DNA of 64,000 nucleotides from Chengkuizengella axinellae (GCF_030730905.1 NZ_JAVAMP010000002.1:496001-560000), one strand, 5' to 3'; counted from the stretch's first letter, positions 8,589-18,048 are shown. A program made the numbers and translations. Notes: generated by a model from the sequence alone, not told the origin.

Positions 8589-9806
8589 ATGAAAATAGTA
8601 GATATACGTCCTACAACAGTGACAGTTCCATTGGAAGCTCCTTTGAGACACAGTAATGGAGTGCATTGGGGAAGATTTGTCCGTACCATTATTGAGGTCG
8701 AAACAGATGAAGGGATTGTTGGACTGGGTGAAATGGGAGGTGGAGGAGAAAGCGCTGAGCTTGCATTTCTCGGTCTTAAAGAATATCTCATTGGTCATAA
8801 TCCATTTGAATTGGAAGCGCTTCGATTCAAGATTTGTAACCCAACTGCAAGTCTTTATAACAATCGGACACAAATGTTGGCAGCGATTGAATTTGCTTGT
8901 TTGGATATTATAGGTAAGAAGCTTAGTATTCCCGTTTATGACTTGTTAGGTGGGAAACTAAGAGACTCAGTTTCTTTTGCAAGTTATTTATTTTTCAGAT
9001 ATCCAAACGAGAAGTCTGGATTAGGTAAAGTTGAAACTAATGAAGAACTGATTCAACATGCACTAGATTTAAAGGAGAAATATGGTTTCACAAGTCATAA
9101 GCTAAAGGGTGGTGTTTTTGATCCACTTTATGAACTTGAATGTTACAAAGAACTAGCGAAAGCCTTACCTGACGATTCCTATCGATTTGACCCAAATGCG
9201 GCATTAAGTGTAGAACAAAGCATCAAATTTGCAAAAGAAATTGAGTTATTAAACAACGATTATTTTGAAGATCCAACCTGGGGATTAAATGGATTAAGAA
9301 GAGTAAGAGAAAATACAAACCTATCGATTGCAACGAATACTGTGGTAGTAAATTTTGAACAGCTGTCTCAAAATATATTAAACCAAGCTGTTGATGTTAT
9401 CTTATTAGATACTACGTTCTGGGGGGGCATTAGACAATGCATTAAAGCAGCGGCTGTTTGTGAAACCTTCCAGTTAGGTGTAGCAGTACATTCATCTGGT
9501 GAGTTAGGAATTCAGTTAGCAACGATGCTGCACTTGGGGGCAGTGCTTCCAAACATATCCTTTTCTATTGATGCACATTATCATCATTTAACTGACGATA
9601 TTATCAAGGGTGGAAAAATGGAATATAAGGATGGGAAGATGAAGATACCCAATAAACCTGGTTTAGGAATCGAAATAGATCAAGATAAACTGGGAGAGTA
9701 TTCAGAATTGTATCAAACTTTAGGCGGGTATCCTTATGACCGAGATTATAAACGTCCTGATTGGTTTCCATTACTTCCAAATGATAGATGGGCAGCATTA
9801 ACATAA
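8589..9806 (+). CDS. Enolase-superfamily sugar-acid dehydratase (glucarate dehydratase-like)
   Basis: A 405-aa member of the enolase superfamily, which removes water from an acid sugar by abstracting the alpha proton. Visible active-site residues follow the glucarate dehydratase pattern: Lys171-x-Lys173 (SHKLKGG), metal ligands Asp201 (RFDPNA), Glu227 (FEDP) and Asn250 (IATN), and the His301/Asp274 dyad (VHSSGELG and LLDTTFWGG). It is some 40 residues shorter than typical GudD, so the exact substrate (glucarate, galactarate or another) is uncertain. I start at the ATG at 8589, 5 nt after AGGAGAG; a GTG at 8583 overlaps that site. It sits between the SDR and two Gfo/Idh/MocA genes. Confidence 0.82.
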   Translation: MKIVDIRPTTVTVPLEAPLRHSNGVHWGRFVRTIIEVETDEGIVGLGEMGGGGESAELAFLGLKEYLIGHNPFELEALRFKICNPTASLYNNRTQMLAAIEFACLDIIGKKLSIPVYDLLGGKLRDSVSFASYLFFRYPNEKSGLGKVETNEELIQHALDLKEKYGFTSHKLKGGVFDPLYELECYKELAKALPDDSYRFDPNAALSVEQSIKFAKEIELLNNDYFEDPTWGLNGLRRVRENTNLSIATNTVVVNFEQLSQNILNQAVDVILLDTTFWGGIRQCIKAAAVCETFQLGVAVHSSGELGIQLATMLHLGAVLPNISFSIDAHYHHLTDDIIKGGKMEYKDGKMKIPNKPGLGIEIDQDKLGEYSELYQTLGGYPYDRDYKRPDWFPLLPNDRWAALT

Positions 9807-9827
9807 ATAATTGAAAGGAAGATCAAA

Positions 9828-10991
9828 ATGATTAATGTAGCTGTAATAGGTACAGGATCTATTTCTACAAAACATATTGCAGGATTTAAACAGTTTGCAG
9901 ATCGGTGTAAAGTAGTCGCACTTATGGATATTTATCCTGAAAAATCAAAAAAATTGAATGAGCAATACAATTTAAACGCAGACATATATAGTGATCATCA
10001 AGAACTGTTGAAAAGAGAAGATATTGATGTTGTATCCATTTGTACACCACCATACACACATGCAAGCCTAACAGTAGATTCTCTTAACGCAGGGAAACAT
10101 GTATTAGTGGAAAAACCAATGGCTTCTTCTTTAAAAGAATGTGATGAGATGAATGCTGCAGCAAAAACAAACCATAAAATCCTTTCTGTCATAGCTCAAA
10201 ATCGTTTTTTAAGCCCGATGTTTAAACTGAAAAACGTACTGGACTCTGGAGAGTTAGGAAAAATCGCACATGCTCAAATTGATTCCTTCTGGTGGAGAGG
10301 ACATAGTTATTATGATCTATGGTGGCGTGGTACTTGGGAAAAAGAGGGTGGTGGTTGTACTTTAAATCATGCAGTTCATCATATTGATTTGCTTCAATGG
10401 ATGATGGGGGCACCTACAGATGTTACAGCTATCACAACAAATGTTATGCACGATAATGCAGAAGTAGAGGACTTATCCGTTGCTATTTTTAGATTTAGTA
10501 AAGGTAGATTAGGTCAAGTGACTAGCTCAGTAGTTCATCATGGTGAAGAGCAGCAGCTAGTTTTTCAGGGAGAAAAAGCTAGAGTTTCAGTGCCTTGGAA
10601 AGTTAAAGCTTCTATAGCAAAGGAAAACGGTTTCCCTCATGATGAATCAGATATAAGTTTAGAAAAGAAAATTGAAGATATTTACGATCGTTATCCTAAA
10701 TTGCAACATGAGGAACATACTGGACAAATCGATAATTTCCTAACTGCCGTTGAAAAAGGTGAGCCTGTATTAATAGACGGAGAGCAGGGGAGAAGAACTT
10801 TAGAGCTTATTATGGCGATCTATAAATCTGCAAACACAGGTCAAACTGTAAAGCTTCCTCTAGCGAAAGATGACCCTTTTTATACTAGTGAGGGAGTTAA
10901 AGCAAATGTTAGGCATTTTTTTGAAAAGAAAAACAACATTGAAAACTTTAGTGACAATACAATTACTACAGGAACTTTGAACAGACACTAG
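9828..10991 (+). CDS. Gfo/Idh/MocA-family oxidoreductase (first of pair)
   Basis: A 387-aa NAD(P)-dependent sugar oxidoreductase. The N-terminal Rossmann fold has VIGTGSISTKH at residues 5-15, and the family signature EKP is near residue 95 (HVLVEKPMA). The C-terminal beta-sheet domain carries the conserved GGGCTLNHAVHHIDLLQW stretch, whose His and Asp residues position the substrate. It starts at ATG 9828 after GAAAGGAAG. The next gene is a second, more divergent family member; such pairs occur in pathways where a sugar is oxidised and later re-reduced. The substrate is unknown. Confidence 0.87.
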   Translation: MINVAVIGTGSISTKHIAGFKQFADRCKVVALMDIYPEKSKKLNEQYNLNADIYSDHQELLKREDIDVVSICTPPYTHASLTVDSLNAGKHVLVEKPMASSLKECDEMNAAAKTNHKILSVIAQNRFLSPMFKLKNVLDSGELGKIAHAQIDSFWWRGHSYYDLWWRGTWEKEGGGCTLNHAVHHIDLLQWMMGAPTDVTAITTNVMHDNAEVEDLSVAIFRFSKGRLGQVTSSVVHHGEEQQLVFQGEKARVSVPWKVKASIAKENGFPHDESDISLEKKIEDIYDRYPKLQHEEHTGQIDNFLTAVEKGEPVLIDGEQGRRTLELIMAIYKSANTGQTVKLPLAKDDPFYTSEGVKANVRHFFEKKNNIENFSDNTITTGTLNRH

Positions 10992-11011
10992 ATGAAAAAG
11001 GAGTGTAAAAG

Positions 11012-12085
11012 ATGAATAAATCTGACGGTATGAACTATGCCCCAGAAGGGAAGTTTGATCCAGTTGTAAAAGAAGGAGAGTTTCCATTTGCAGCCATAGG
11101 TTTGGATCACGGACATATCAACGGAATGTGTAATGGTTTGATAGAAGCAGGAGCAAGTTTGGTAAAGGTTTATGATCCTGACCCACAAAAAGTGGCAAGA
11201 TTTTGTGAGAAATTTCAAGGTGTCAAAGCTGCCTCATCAGAAGAAGAAATCTTAAAAGATGTTTCAATAAAACTAGTTGCTGGTGCAAAAATCACTTCAG
11301 AACGTTGTGATTTAGGATTAAAAGTAATGGATCATGGCAAGCATTATTTTACGGATAAAGCACCGTTTACAACTTTTGAGCAACTGGAAACTGCTAGAAA
11401 AAAAGTAGAGGAAACGGGACTAATATGGGCTGTTTATTATAGTGAACGCCTTCATGTAGAAAGTGCTGTATTTGCTGGACAATTAGTGAAAGAAGGAGCT
11501 ATTGGCGAAGTAGTGCAGGTAATGGGAACAGGACCTCATAGAAGTGATGTTGAAAGTAGACCTGATTGGTTTTTTAATAAAGAGCAGTATGGTGGAATTT
11601 TATGTGATATAGGCAGCCATCAGATTGAGCAGTTTTTATATTATGCAGGAGCTAAAGATGCAAAGGTTATGAACAGTAAGGTCGGGAACTATAAACATAG
11701 TGACTATCCTGAATTAGAGGATTTTGGAGATGCTACTTTAGTCGGAGACAATGGTACTACTTTTTATTTTAGAGTGGATTGGTTAACTCCTGATGGATTA
11801 GGAACTTGGGGGGATGGTAGAACTGTCATCTTAGGTACAGAAGGGTACATTGAAATTCGTAAGTACATTGATATTGCTAGAGAGGCTTCAGGAGATCATT
11901 TGTATCTTGTAAATCATGAGGGTGAGCAGCACCTTTCTTTAAAAGGAAAAGTAGGGTATCCATATTTTGGAGAGTTTATTTTAGACTGTTTGAATGGTAC
12001 AGAAAATGCAATGACTCAAGAGCATACTTTTAAGGCAGCTGAGCTTTGCCTAATTGCTCAAAGAGATGCTGTTCGTGTGAGATAA
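11012..12085 (+). CDS. Gfo/Idh/MocA-family oxidoreductase (second, divergent)
   Basis: A 357-aa protein of the same superfamily as its upstream neighbour but only distantly related. The dinucleotide loop is unusual (AAIGLDHGHINGMC instead of GxGxxG), and the EKP position reads DKAPF. The C-terminal half keeps GGILCDIGSHQIEQFLYY, with the substrate-side Asp and His. It may use the cofactor differently or be specialised for an unusual sugar. AAAAAGGAG precedes the ATG. It ends 23 nt before the uxaC start and is probably co-transcribed. Confidence 0.82.
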   Translation: MNKSDGMNYAPEGKFDPVVKEGEFPFAAIGLDHGHINGMCNGLIEAGASLVKVYDPDPQKVARFCEKFQGVKAASSEEEILKDVSIKLVAGAKITSERCDLGLKVMDHGKHYFTDKAPFTTFEQLETARKKVEETGLIWAVYYSERLHVESAVFAGQLVKEGAIGEVVQVMGTGPHRSDVESRPDWFFNKEQYGGILCDIGSHQIEQFLYYAGAKDAKVMNSKVGNYKHSDYPELEDFGDATLVGDNGTTFYFRVDWLTPDGLGTWGDGRTVILGTEGYIEIRKYIDIAREASGDHLYLVNHEGEQHLSLKGKVGYPYFGEFILDCLNGTENAMTQEHTFKAAELCLIAQRDAVRVR

Positions 12086-12108
12086 GTTTAAATTATGAGG
12101 TGGTTGAT

Positions 12109-13518
12109 ATGTCTACTTTTTTAAGTGAAGACATGATGTTGAATAATAAAAGTGCGCAAATTCTTTTTCATGAATATGCTGATAAGATGCCGATTTTTGA
12201 TTTTCATACACATTTAGAGGCTAAGGAAATTGCAGAGAACAAAAAGTTTCAAAACATTACGGATTTATGGCTGGCAGGAGACCACTATAAATGGAGAGCG
12301 ATGCGTTGGTTAGGTTTAGATGAACAATTGATTACAGGGAATGCTTCTGACAAAGAAAAATTTATGGCTTGGGCACAAACGGTTCCATATACAATGGGGA
12401 ATCCTCTTTATCACTGGACTCATTTAGAATTAAGTCGGTATTTTGGCATACAAGAAACACTTTCATCAGAAAATGCGAATGAGGTGTGGGAGCATTGCAA
12501 CAAGCAGCTCGAGGATGATTCTTTTTCGGTGAATGGTATTTTAAGAAGATTTCAAGTGAAAGCCGTTTGTACTACAGATGATCCAATTGATTCATTGGCG
12601 TATCATCATAAAATACATGAAGATTCGAGCATAATGACAAAAGTGTTACCAACCTTTAGACCTGATTTAGCTTTAAATATTCATTTTCCAGGTTTTAAGG
12701 AGTATGTTCGTCAGTTAGAGAGTACTACTGGGAAAAAGATAGTGAACTATGAATCCTTCATAACAGCTTTAGAGGAACGAGTGAACTATTTTCATAGATT
12801 TGGATGTCGTATCTCGGATCATGGTTTTGGAGAGTTCCCATACACTGAAGCAACGGATAAAGATGTGGGGGATTTATTCAAAAAAGGACTAGAAGGGTTG
12901 TTTTTGTCTAATGAGGAGCTTAATAAATTTCAAACCAAAACCATGATTCATTTAGCGAAAATATATAACGATTTAGGTTGGTCTATGCAGCTGCATATTG
13001 GAGCCATTCGAAATAATAATACGAAAATGTATGGTTTCATTGGAGCAAATACAGGATATGATTCGATCTTAGATTTTGATTTGGCTCGTAACTTGAATGC
13101 GTTTTTAAATGATTTGGATAAAGATAACGATCTACCAAAAACGATTGTTTATAACTTGAACCCGATTCACAACGATGTGGTTGCATCTACCATTGGAAAT
13201 TTCCAGTCTAAAGGAACTAGAGGCAAAATTCAATTTGGTTCTGGTTGGTGGTTTAATGATCAAAAAGAAGGCATGTTGAATCAAATGAAATCATTGGCAA
13301 ACATTGGATTAATCAGTACTTTCATAGGTATGTTAACGGACTCAAGAAGTTTTCTATCTTTCCCTAGACATGAATATTTTCGTAGAATTTTATGTGATTT
13401 ATTTGGGACTTGGATTGAGAATGGGGAGCTGCCAAGAGACTATACATTTATTGGTAGCGTAATTGAAGATATTTGTTATCGCAATGCTGTAAGTTATTTT
13501 AATATCCAAATGGATTAA
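12109..13518 (+). CDS. uxaC: Glucuronate isomerase (uronate isomerase)
   Basis: A 469-aa enzyme that isomerises D-glucuronate to D-fructuronate and D-galacturonate to D-tagaturonate. It is an amidohydrolase-like TIM barrel with the N-terminal metal motif FDFHTHLEA near residue 28, and the family stretch WLAGDHYKWRAMR, which holds substrate-binding residues. The length matches the family (about 465-470). I use the ATG at 12109 after GAGGTGG; an upstream in-frame start at 12046 would overlap the previous gene by 40 nt and add a non-family extension. The next two genes supply the following steps of hexuronate breakdown. Confidence 0.95.
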   Translation: MSTFLSEDMMLNNKSAQILFHEYADKMPIFDFHTHLEAKEIAENKKFQNITDLWLAGDHYKWRAMRWLGLDEQLITGNASDKEKFMAWAQTVPYTMGNPLYHWTHLELSRYFGIQETLSSENANEVWEHCNKQLEDDSFSVNGILRRFQVKAVCTTDDPIDSLAYHHKIHEDSSIMTKVLPTFRPDLALNIHFPGFKEYVRQLESTTGKKIVNYESFITALEERVNYFHRFGCRISDHGFGEFPYTEATDKDVGDLFKKGLEGLFLSNEELNKFQTKTMIHLAKIYNDLGWSMQLHIGAIRNNNTKMYGFIGANTGYDSILDFDLARNLNAFLNDLDKDNDLPKTIVYNLNPIHNDVVASTIGNFQSKGTRGKIQFGSGWWFNDQKEGMLNQMKSLANIGLISTFIGMLTDSRSFLSFPRHEYFRRILCDLFGTWIENGELPRDYTFIGSVIEDICYRNAVSYFNIQMD

Positions 13519-13544
13519 ATGATTAGATAGTATGGGGTGAAACT

Positions 13545-14585
13545 ATGAATTTATCTTTTAGATGGTACGATAAAAAGGATCCCATTCCTCTTAAGTATAT
13601 CCGTCAAATTCCAGGTATGAAAGGTATTGTATCTGCAATTTACGATGTGCCGGTTGGGGAAGTGTGGCCTTACCATAAAATTGTTGAATTAAAGAAAAAA
13701 ATTGAAGAAGAAAAATTAGAGTTATCTGTCATTGAAAGTTTACCTGTTCATGAAGATATTAAGCTAGGATTACCAACGAGAGACAAGTATATTGAAAACT
13801 ACAAACAATCCTTGCAAAATCTAGGGAAAGCAGGAGTCACTGTTGTTTGTTATAATTTCATGCCTGTTTTTGATTGGACTAGATCAGAGCTAAAACACGA
13901 ATTAGAAGATGGTTCAACTACACTTATTTTTGAAAATGAAAAAGTGCAGAAGATGGATCCGGTAAAAGGAGAACTGTCACTTCCTGGTTGGGATTCTAGC
14001 TATGAAAAAGAAGAATTACATGACTTAATGAGACAGTACCAAAATATCAACGAAGAGAAATTATGGGATAATCTAAATTATTTTATTCAAGAAGTTATAC
14101 CAGTAGCTGAAAAAAATAATATAAAAATGGCGATCCATCCAGATGATCCGCCATGGGGGATTTTTGGATTGCCTAGAATTATTGTAGATCAGTCAAGTCT
14201 AGAGAGATTCACTAACTTATATGACAGTGTATCTAACGGGATTTGTTTCTGTACAGGTTCATTTGGTGCAAGAACGGCCAATAATTTAGTTGAAATGATC
14301 AGATCCTTTGGTTCAAAAAATAGAATTCACTTCGTACATACGAGAAATGTAAAAATAACAGGTGAAGATTCTTTTGAAGAAACTGCACATTTGTCTTCAT
14401 CAGGTGATGTGAACATGTTGGAAATCATGAAAGCATTAAAAGAAGTGAATTTTAATGGACCATTGCGTCCTGATCATGGTCGGATGATATGGGGAGAAGA
14501 AGGGAAAGCTGGATATGGCTTATTTGATCGAGCCTTGGGGGCAACCTATTTGAATGGTTTATGGGAAGCGGTAAGCAATACTTAG
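13545..14585 (+). CDS. uxuA: Mannonate dehydratase
   Basis: A 346-aa Fe/Mn-dependent dehydratase of the TIM-barrel type, which converts D-mannonate to 2-keto-3-deoxy-D-gluconate. Family marks include FRWYDKKDPIPL at the N-terminus, the metal-site stretch MAIHPDDPP, then FCTGSFGA, HFVHTRNV and the C-terminal RPDHGRMIWGE. Length is normal. It starts at ATG 13545 after a GGGGTG ribosome binding site, 26 nt after uxaC, and is followed by the fructuronate reductase gene. No KDG kinase or KDPG aldolase is encoded in this window. Confidence 0.95.
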   Translation: MNLSFRWYDKKDPIPLKYIRQIPGMKGIVSAIYDVPVGEVWPYHKIVELKKKIEEEKLELSVIESLPVHEDIKLGLPTRDKYIENYKQSLQNLGKAGVTVVCYNFMPVFDWTRSELKHELEDGSTTLIFENEKVQKMDPVKGELSLPGWDSSYEKEELHDLMRQYQNINEEKLWDNLNYFIQEVIPVAEKNNIKMAIHPDDPPWGIFGLPRIIVDQSSLERFTNLYDSVSNGICFCTGSFGARTANNLVEMIRSFGSKNRIHFVHTRNVKITGEDSFEETAHLSSSGDVNMLEIMKALKEVNFNGPLRPDHGRMIWGEEGKAGYGLFDRALGATYLNGLWEAVSNT

Positions 14586-14655
14586 ACGAATATTTTATCT
14601 ACCAGCTCTATCTAGGCTCATAAGATGATTTGTTCATTAAAAGGAGGGGATTTAA

Positions 14656-15426
14656 ATGAGTAAGTTATTTGATTTGACAGGAAAAACGGCTGTCATTGTT
14701 GGTGGCTCAAGTACACTTGGACTTGAAATGGCTGTTGGTTTAGCTGAACATGGTGCTAGAATTGCACTGCTAGGGAGAAGTAAAGATAAGTTGGATAAAG
14801 CTGTGACAAAAATGAATGATGTCACAGATGAAGTAAAGGCATTCATAGCAGATGTGATTGATGAGAGTTCATTAAAGAAGGTATGTGATGAAATTGTTGC
14901 TTGGGCGGATGGTTTTGATATCATTGTGAATACAGCAGGTAAAAACAGTGCAACTCCATTTTTTGATCTTGAAACAGCAGAATGGGATGATATCATGGAT
15001 GTGAATTTAAAGGGTGTGTTTCTTTCAAGCAAAGTTTTTGCGAAACGTATGGTAGAGATGAAACGCCCCGGCAGTATCATCAATATATCATCTGTTTCAT
15101 CAACTACTCCATTATCTAAAGTAGTTACATATTCTGCTTCAAAAGCAGGAGTGAACAACTTAACTCAGTTTCTAGCTCGTGAATTTGCACCATACCAAAT
15201 TAGGGTAAATGCGATCATACCAGGATTCTTCCCTGCGGTGCAAAATAGAAAAATATTAAGTGAAGAACGAATCAACTCTATTATGGAGCATACACCGATG
15301 AATAGATTCGGTGATCCTAAAGAATTGAAGGGAGCAGTTGTTTACTTAGCATCAGATAAGGCTTCAAGTTATGTAACGGGTTCATTGCTCCGGGTTGACG
15401 GTGGTTTTGGAGCCATGACGATTTAG
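14656..15426 (+). CDS. uxuB: SDR-family D-mannonate oxidoreductase (fructuronate reductase, YjmF type)
   Basis: A 256-aa short-chain dehydrogenase resembling Bacillus subtilis YjmF, which reduces D-fructuronate to D-mannonate between the UxaC and UxuA steps. Visible: GGSSTLG cofactor loop at residues 16-22, NTAG at 93-96, catalytic Ser147, Tyr160 and Lys164, and the ending RVDGGFGAMTI that is typical of this subgroup. AAAGGAGGGG precedes the ATG. It is the last gene of the cluster, followed at once by a strong terminator. The name relies on subgroup resemblance and position; it is unrelated in fold to Escherichia coli UxuB. Confidence 0.85.
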   Translation: MSKLFDLTGKTAVIVGGSSTLGLEMAVGLAEHGARIALLGRSKDKLDKAVTKMNDVTDEVKAFIADVIDESSLKKVCDEIVAWADGFDIIVNTAGKNSATPFFDLETAEWDDIMDVNLKGVFLSSKVFAKRMVEMKRPGSIINISSVSSTTPLSKVVTYSASKAGVNNLTQFLAREFAPYQIRVNAIIPGFFPAVQNRKILSEERINSIMEHTPMNRFGDPKELKGAVVYLASDKASSYVTGSLLRVDGGFGAMTI

Positions 15427-15446
15427 ATGAATAAAACAAATAAAAG

Positions 15447-15478
15447 GAATATTTTCTATTTTAGAAAATATTCTTTTT
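15447..15478 (+). terminator. Rho-independent terminator of the uronate cluster
   Basis: A 12-bp perfect stem (15447-15458 with 15462-15473) around a 3-nt loop, followed by TTTTT. It starts 20 nt after the last uronate gene. Confidence 0.85.
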
Positions 15479-16011
15479 ATATGAAGAGAGAAAGGTTTCA
15501 AAAAGATAGTTGAATAGCTGTCCATTGACTTGAAATGTTTCTTGTTTTCTAATAGTAGATTAAGTATACTTAAATGGATAGTGATTGCAAGCCATCTGAT
15601 CCTCTTAAAGTAACTTGTGATAAAGGATTGGTTTGTAAAATAATAGGAGGTGTTATATGACAACTCAGTGTTAGTTAAGAAGTTTGTTGCTTTTTCACGA
15701 TATTTTGCAATCGATTTCATTGCTACCATAACATCGTTAGAGTTTATGTATTGTCGAAAATCCAACAAAAATGTAAACGTATTTAAAACAAGGTATTCTG
15801 GGAACTTTAAAATCTATGATTATTCAGTAGTACTAGCAAAAAATGTAATCGAATTCATAATTTAAAATATAGGAGTTCTAAATGTTCGAGGTTAATCAGT
15901 TTGTGAACATTTAATAGGGTTAGCAAATAATGTAAGCGTATTCAATATAATGATTGCTGGGAAATTTGAATTTTCTAGGTGAAAGCCAATCCATTTAAAG
16001 GGAGATATAAT
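15479..16011 (+). promoter_or_regulatory. Leader of the GH16 gene with four cre-like elements
   Basis: There is no convincing gene in this 530-bp region; a 71-codon ORF at 15650 has neither a family nor a protein-like composition. It holds four 15-bp elements matching WTGNAARCGNWWWCA: 15705-15719 (one mismatch), 15771-15785 (one), 15843-15857 (one) and 15930-15944 (perfect, ATGTAAGCGTATTCA). The last is followed by TATAAT at 15946-15951, so a bound protein would cover the promoter. The flanks of the second and fourth also share GGTATTCTGGGAA / GATTGCTGGGAA, suggesting a duplicated module. An 8-bp inverted repeat (AAATGTTC, 15880-15887 and 15905-15912) lies between them. Confidence 0.6.
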
Positions 16012-17223
16012 ATGACAAAAAAGAAGAAAGTTTTAAGTATTTTATGTACATCCGCCCTCATTCTTTCGACATTAATTAGCAGTAATACAAATGATAAATC
16101 ACTAGGTCAAGTCAATGCTGAGCCAACATTAGTATTTCAAGACGAATTTAATTATAATGGATTGCCTGATTCCAGCAAATGGGGATACGATGTTGGAGGT
16201 CATGGATGGGGCAATAATGAACTTCAATATTATACGAATGCTGACTTAGACAATGCATTTGTTGGAGATGGCACGTTAAAGATAAAAGCAATCAAAGAAC
16301 CTTATGAAGGAAAAGATTTTACATCTTCAAGACTTGTAACAAAAGCTGATTTTCAATATGGAAGATTTGAAATACGAGCAAAGCTGCCTGGTGGATTAGG
16401 CGTATGGCCTGCAATTTGGATGCTGCCTACTGATTGGAATAATCAAAGCTGGCCAGAAGTAGGAGAGATCGACATTATGGAGCATGTAGGTTATGAACCT
16501 AACATCATTTATGGTACGATTCATACAAAAGCATATAACCATTTGATTGGCACTCAAAACGGAGGTAGTATTGAAGGAAATGATTGGGAATCCGCGTTTC
16601 ATGTTTACGAATTTGAATGGACACCAAGTGAAATGCGCTGGTACGTAGATGGAACCCTTTATCACACATATGAAAAACATGGAGGAAATGATGAATGGCC
16701 TTTTGACAAGCCTTTTTACCTCATATTAAATCTTGCGGTTGGTGGAGATTGGGGTGCCGCTGGTGGATTTGATTGGAATATTTGGCCAAGGCAAATGGAA
16801 GTAGATTATGTAAGAATATATGATACAGCTGGGGGAGGTACTGATCCATCTATTAAAATAGAAGCGGAAGATTATACTTACATGAGTGGTGTTCAGTTAG
16901 AAGATGCTTCAGAAGGTGGGCAAAATGTAGGTTATCTTGATCCTGGTGATTGGTTAAGTTATTCAATTAATATACCATCAGCAGGCAATTATAGAGTTGA
17001 ATATCGAGTAGCTTCTCTGAATGGTGGTGGTGTAATTAATTTAGAACAAAATGCAGGTCAAACCTTATTAGGTACATTAAATGTTCCTAGCACAGGTGGA
17101 TGGCAGAACTGGCAAACGATTTCGCATACCGTTTATTTAGAAGCAGGTGTACAAGACATAGGGATTGGAATTCCAAGTGGAGGCTATAATATAAACTGGA
17201 TTAACTTTGAAAAAGTAGACTGA
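16012..17223 (+). CDS. Secreted GH16 beta-glucanase with C-terminal CBM6-like domain
   Basis: A 403-aa extracellular glycoside hydrolase, probably an endo-beta-1,3-glucanase (laminarinase type). A Sec signal peptide covers about residues 1-36 and ends in QVNA. The GH16 jelly-roll domain spans about 40-280, with catalytic Glu152, Asp154 and Glu157 in GEIDIMEHVG and the typical WPAIWMLP and WPRQMEVDYVRIY stretches. From about 290 a CBM6-like module begins (IKIEAEDYTYMSG, later GDWLSYSINIPSAGNYRVEY). I start at ATG 16012 after AAAGGGAGA; a GTG at 15979 would add 11 residues ahead of the signal peptide. It has its own cre-rich leader and terminator and stands between two sugar clusters. Confidence 0.93.
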   Translation: MTKKKKVLSILCTSALILSTLISSNTNDKSLGQVNAEPTLVFQDEFNYNGLPDSSKWGYDVGGHGWGNNELQYYTNADLDNAFVGDGTLKIKAIKEPYEGKDFTSSRLVTKADFQYGRFEIRAKLPGGLGVWPAIWMLPTDWNNQSWPEVGEIDIMEHVGYEPNIIYGTIHTKAYNHLIGTQNGGSIEGNDWESAFHVYEFEWTPSEMRWYVDGTLYHTYEKHGGNDEWPFDKPFYLILNLAVGGDWGAAGGFDWNIWPRQMEVDYVRIYDTAGGGTDPSIKIEAEDYTYMSGVQLEDASEGGQNVGYLDPGDWLSYSINIPSAGNYRVEYRVASLNGGGVINLEQNAGQTLLGTLNVPSTGGWQNWQTISHTVYLEAGVQDIGIGIPSGGYNINWINFEKVD

Positions 17224-17257
17224 TAAAAAAAAGACTTTCAAATTTGATGTTAGAAAA

Positions 17258-17291
17258 ACCTCAGCAATGTTTATTGTTGAGGTATTTTTTT
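17258..17291 (+). terminator. Rho-independent terminator of the GH16 gene
   Basis: An 11-bp stem (ACCTCAGCAAT with ATTGTTGAGGT, one G-U pair) around a GTTT loop, followed by a run of Ts. Confidence 0.85.
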
Positions 17292-17474
17292 ATAATTTCT
17301 GTCCAAAAAAACAAAGAAATTACCTATGGATAGGAGTCCAAGCAAATTTCTTAGATGGTTCATATGATATGGAGAGCAATAATTAATACTAGATAACGAA
17401 GCCTCAGAACTACTGCATTGTCATTATTGAATTAAGTTTGAAATTTTTACAAAACATTAAAAGGAAGTGATCAT

Positions 17475-17990
17475 ATGGTTTTTTTTGATAAAACAAAATG
17501 CGATTGTTGTGTATGTCCAATGCAGTTTGTATTAGAACAATTAGTAAGTCAAGAAGTTGGTATTGAAACTCAAACGAGTTCAGCCGCATTTCAATTAAAT
17601 GAGGTGAAAAACTTTATTGCTTTCACTAATCAAGGTACATTATCAATTTGTAATATATCTGCTGTTATACTACCTGTAAATTTTCCTCTAAACATAAAAC
17701 CTATTAAAAAAAGTAAAGGAGAATGTGTTTGTTGTGAGGACCCTATCACAAACTTAGCAAAATCATTGATTGGAAAAAGAGTTCTTATTAATTATTTACA
17801 ACCAATTGGGCCTCTTCAGGGCCTGATCATTGACGTTGGCGAAGGCATTGTATTGATTGAATTTGAGGGGATATCTGGATTGGAAATTGCAGCGATATCA
17901 GCTTGTATTATAACTGAAATGAATCCAGTAGATGCTTCATCTAACATCTTACAACATGCTAATCGGCTAAGACATGTATCAAGAGACTAA
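17475..17990 (+). CDS. Hypothetical protein with N-terminal Cys cluster
   Basis: A 171-aa protein with no signal peptide or membrane segment. It opens MVFFDKTKCDCCVCPMQ, a CxCCxC cluster, and has a second Cys group near residue 82 (GECVCCEDP), which together could bind metal or form disulfides. The C-terminal half (GKRVLINYLQP, then GLIIDVGEGIVLIEFEG) looks like a small beta-barrel. Paired Cys clusters of this kind occur in spore coat and exosporium proteins, but that is only a suggestion. The ATG follows AAAGGAAGTGA. It stands alone between the GH16 gene and the inositol operon. Confidence 0.7.
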   Translation: MVFFDKTKCDCCVCPMQFVLEQLVSQEVGIETQTSSAAFQLNEVKNFIAFTNQGTLSICNISAVILPVNFPLNIKPIKKSKGECVCCEDPITNLAKSLIGKRVLINYLQPIGPLQGLIIDVGEGIVLIEFEGISGLEIAAISACIITEMNPVDASSNILQHANRLRHVSRD

Positions 17991-18048
17991 GTAAAATAAA
18001 AAAGAACTCTTGAAATACGATTGAAAACAATATAAAATAGGATTGAGA

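Noticed and set aside
15650-15865. 71-codon ORF before the GH16 gene
   Set aside because: It lies across the cre-like repeats, has no recognisable composition, and its upstream TAGGAGG is placed next to a TGA-rich context; the regulatory reading explains the region better.
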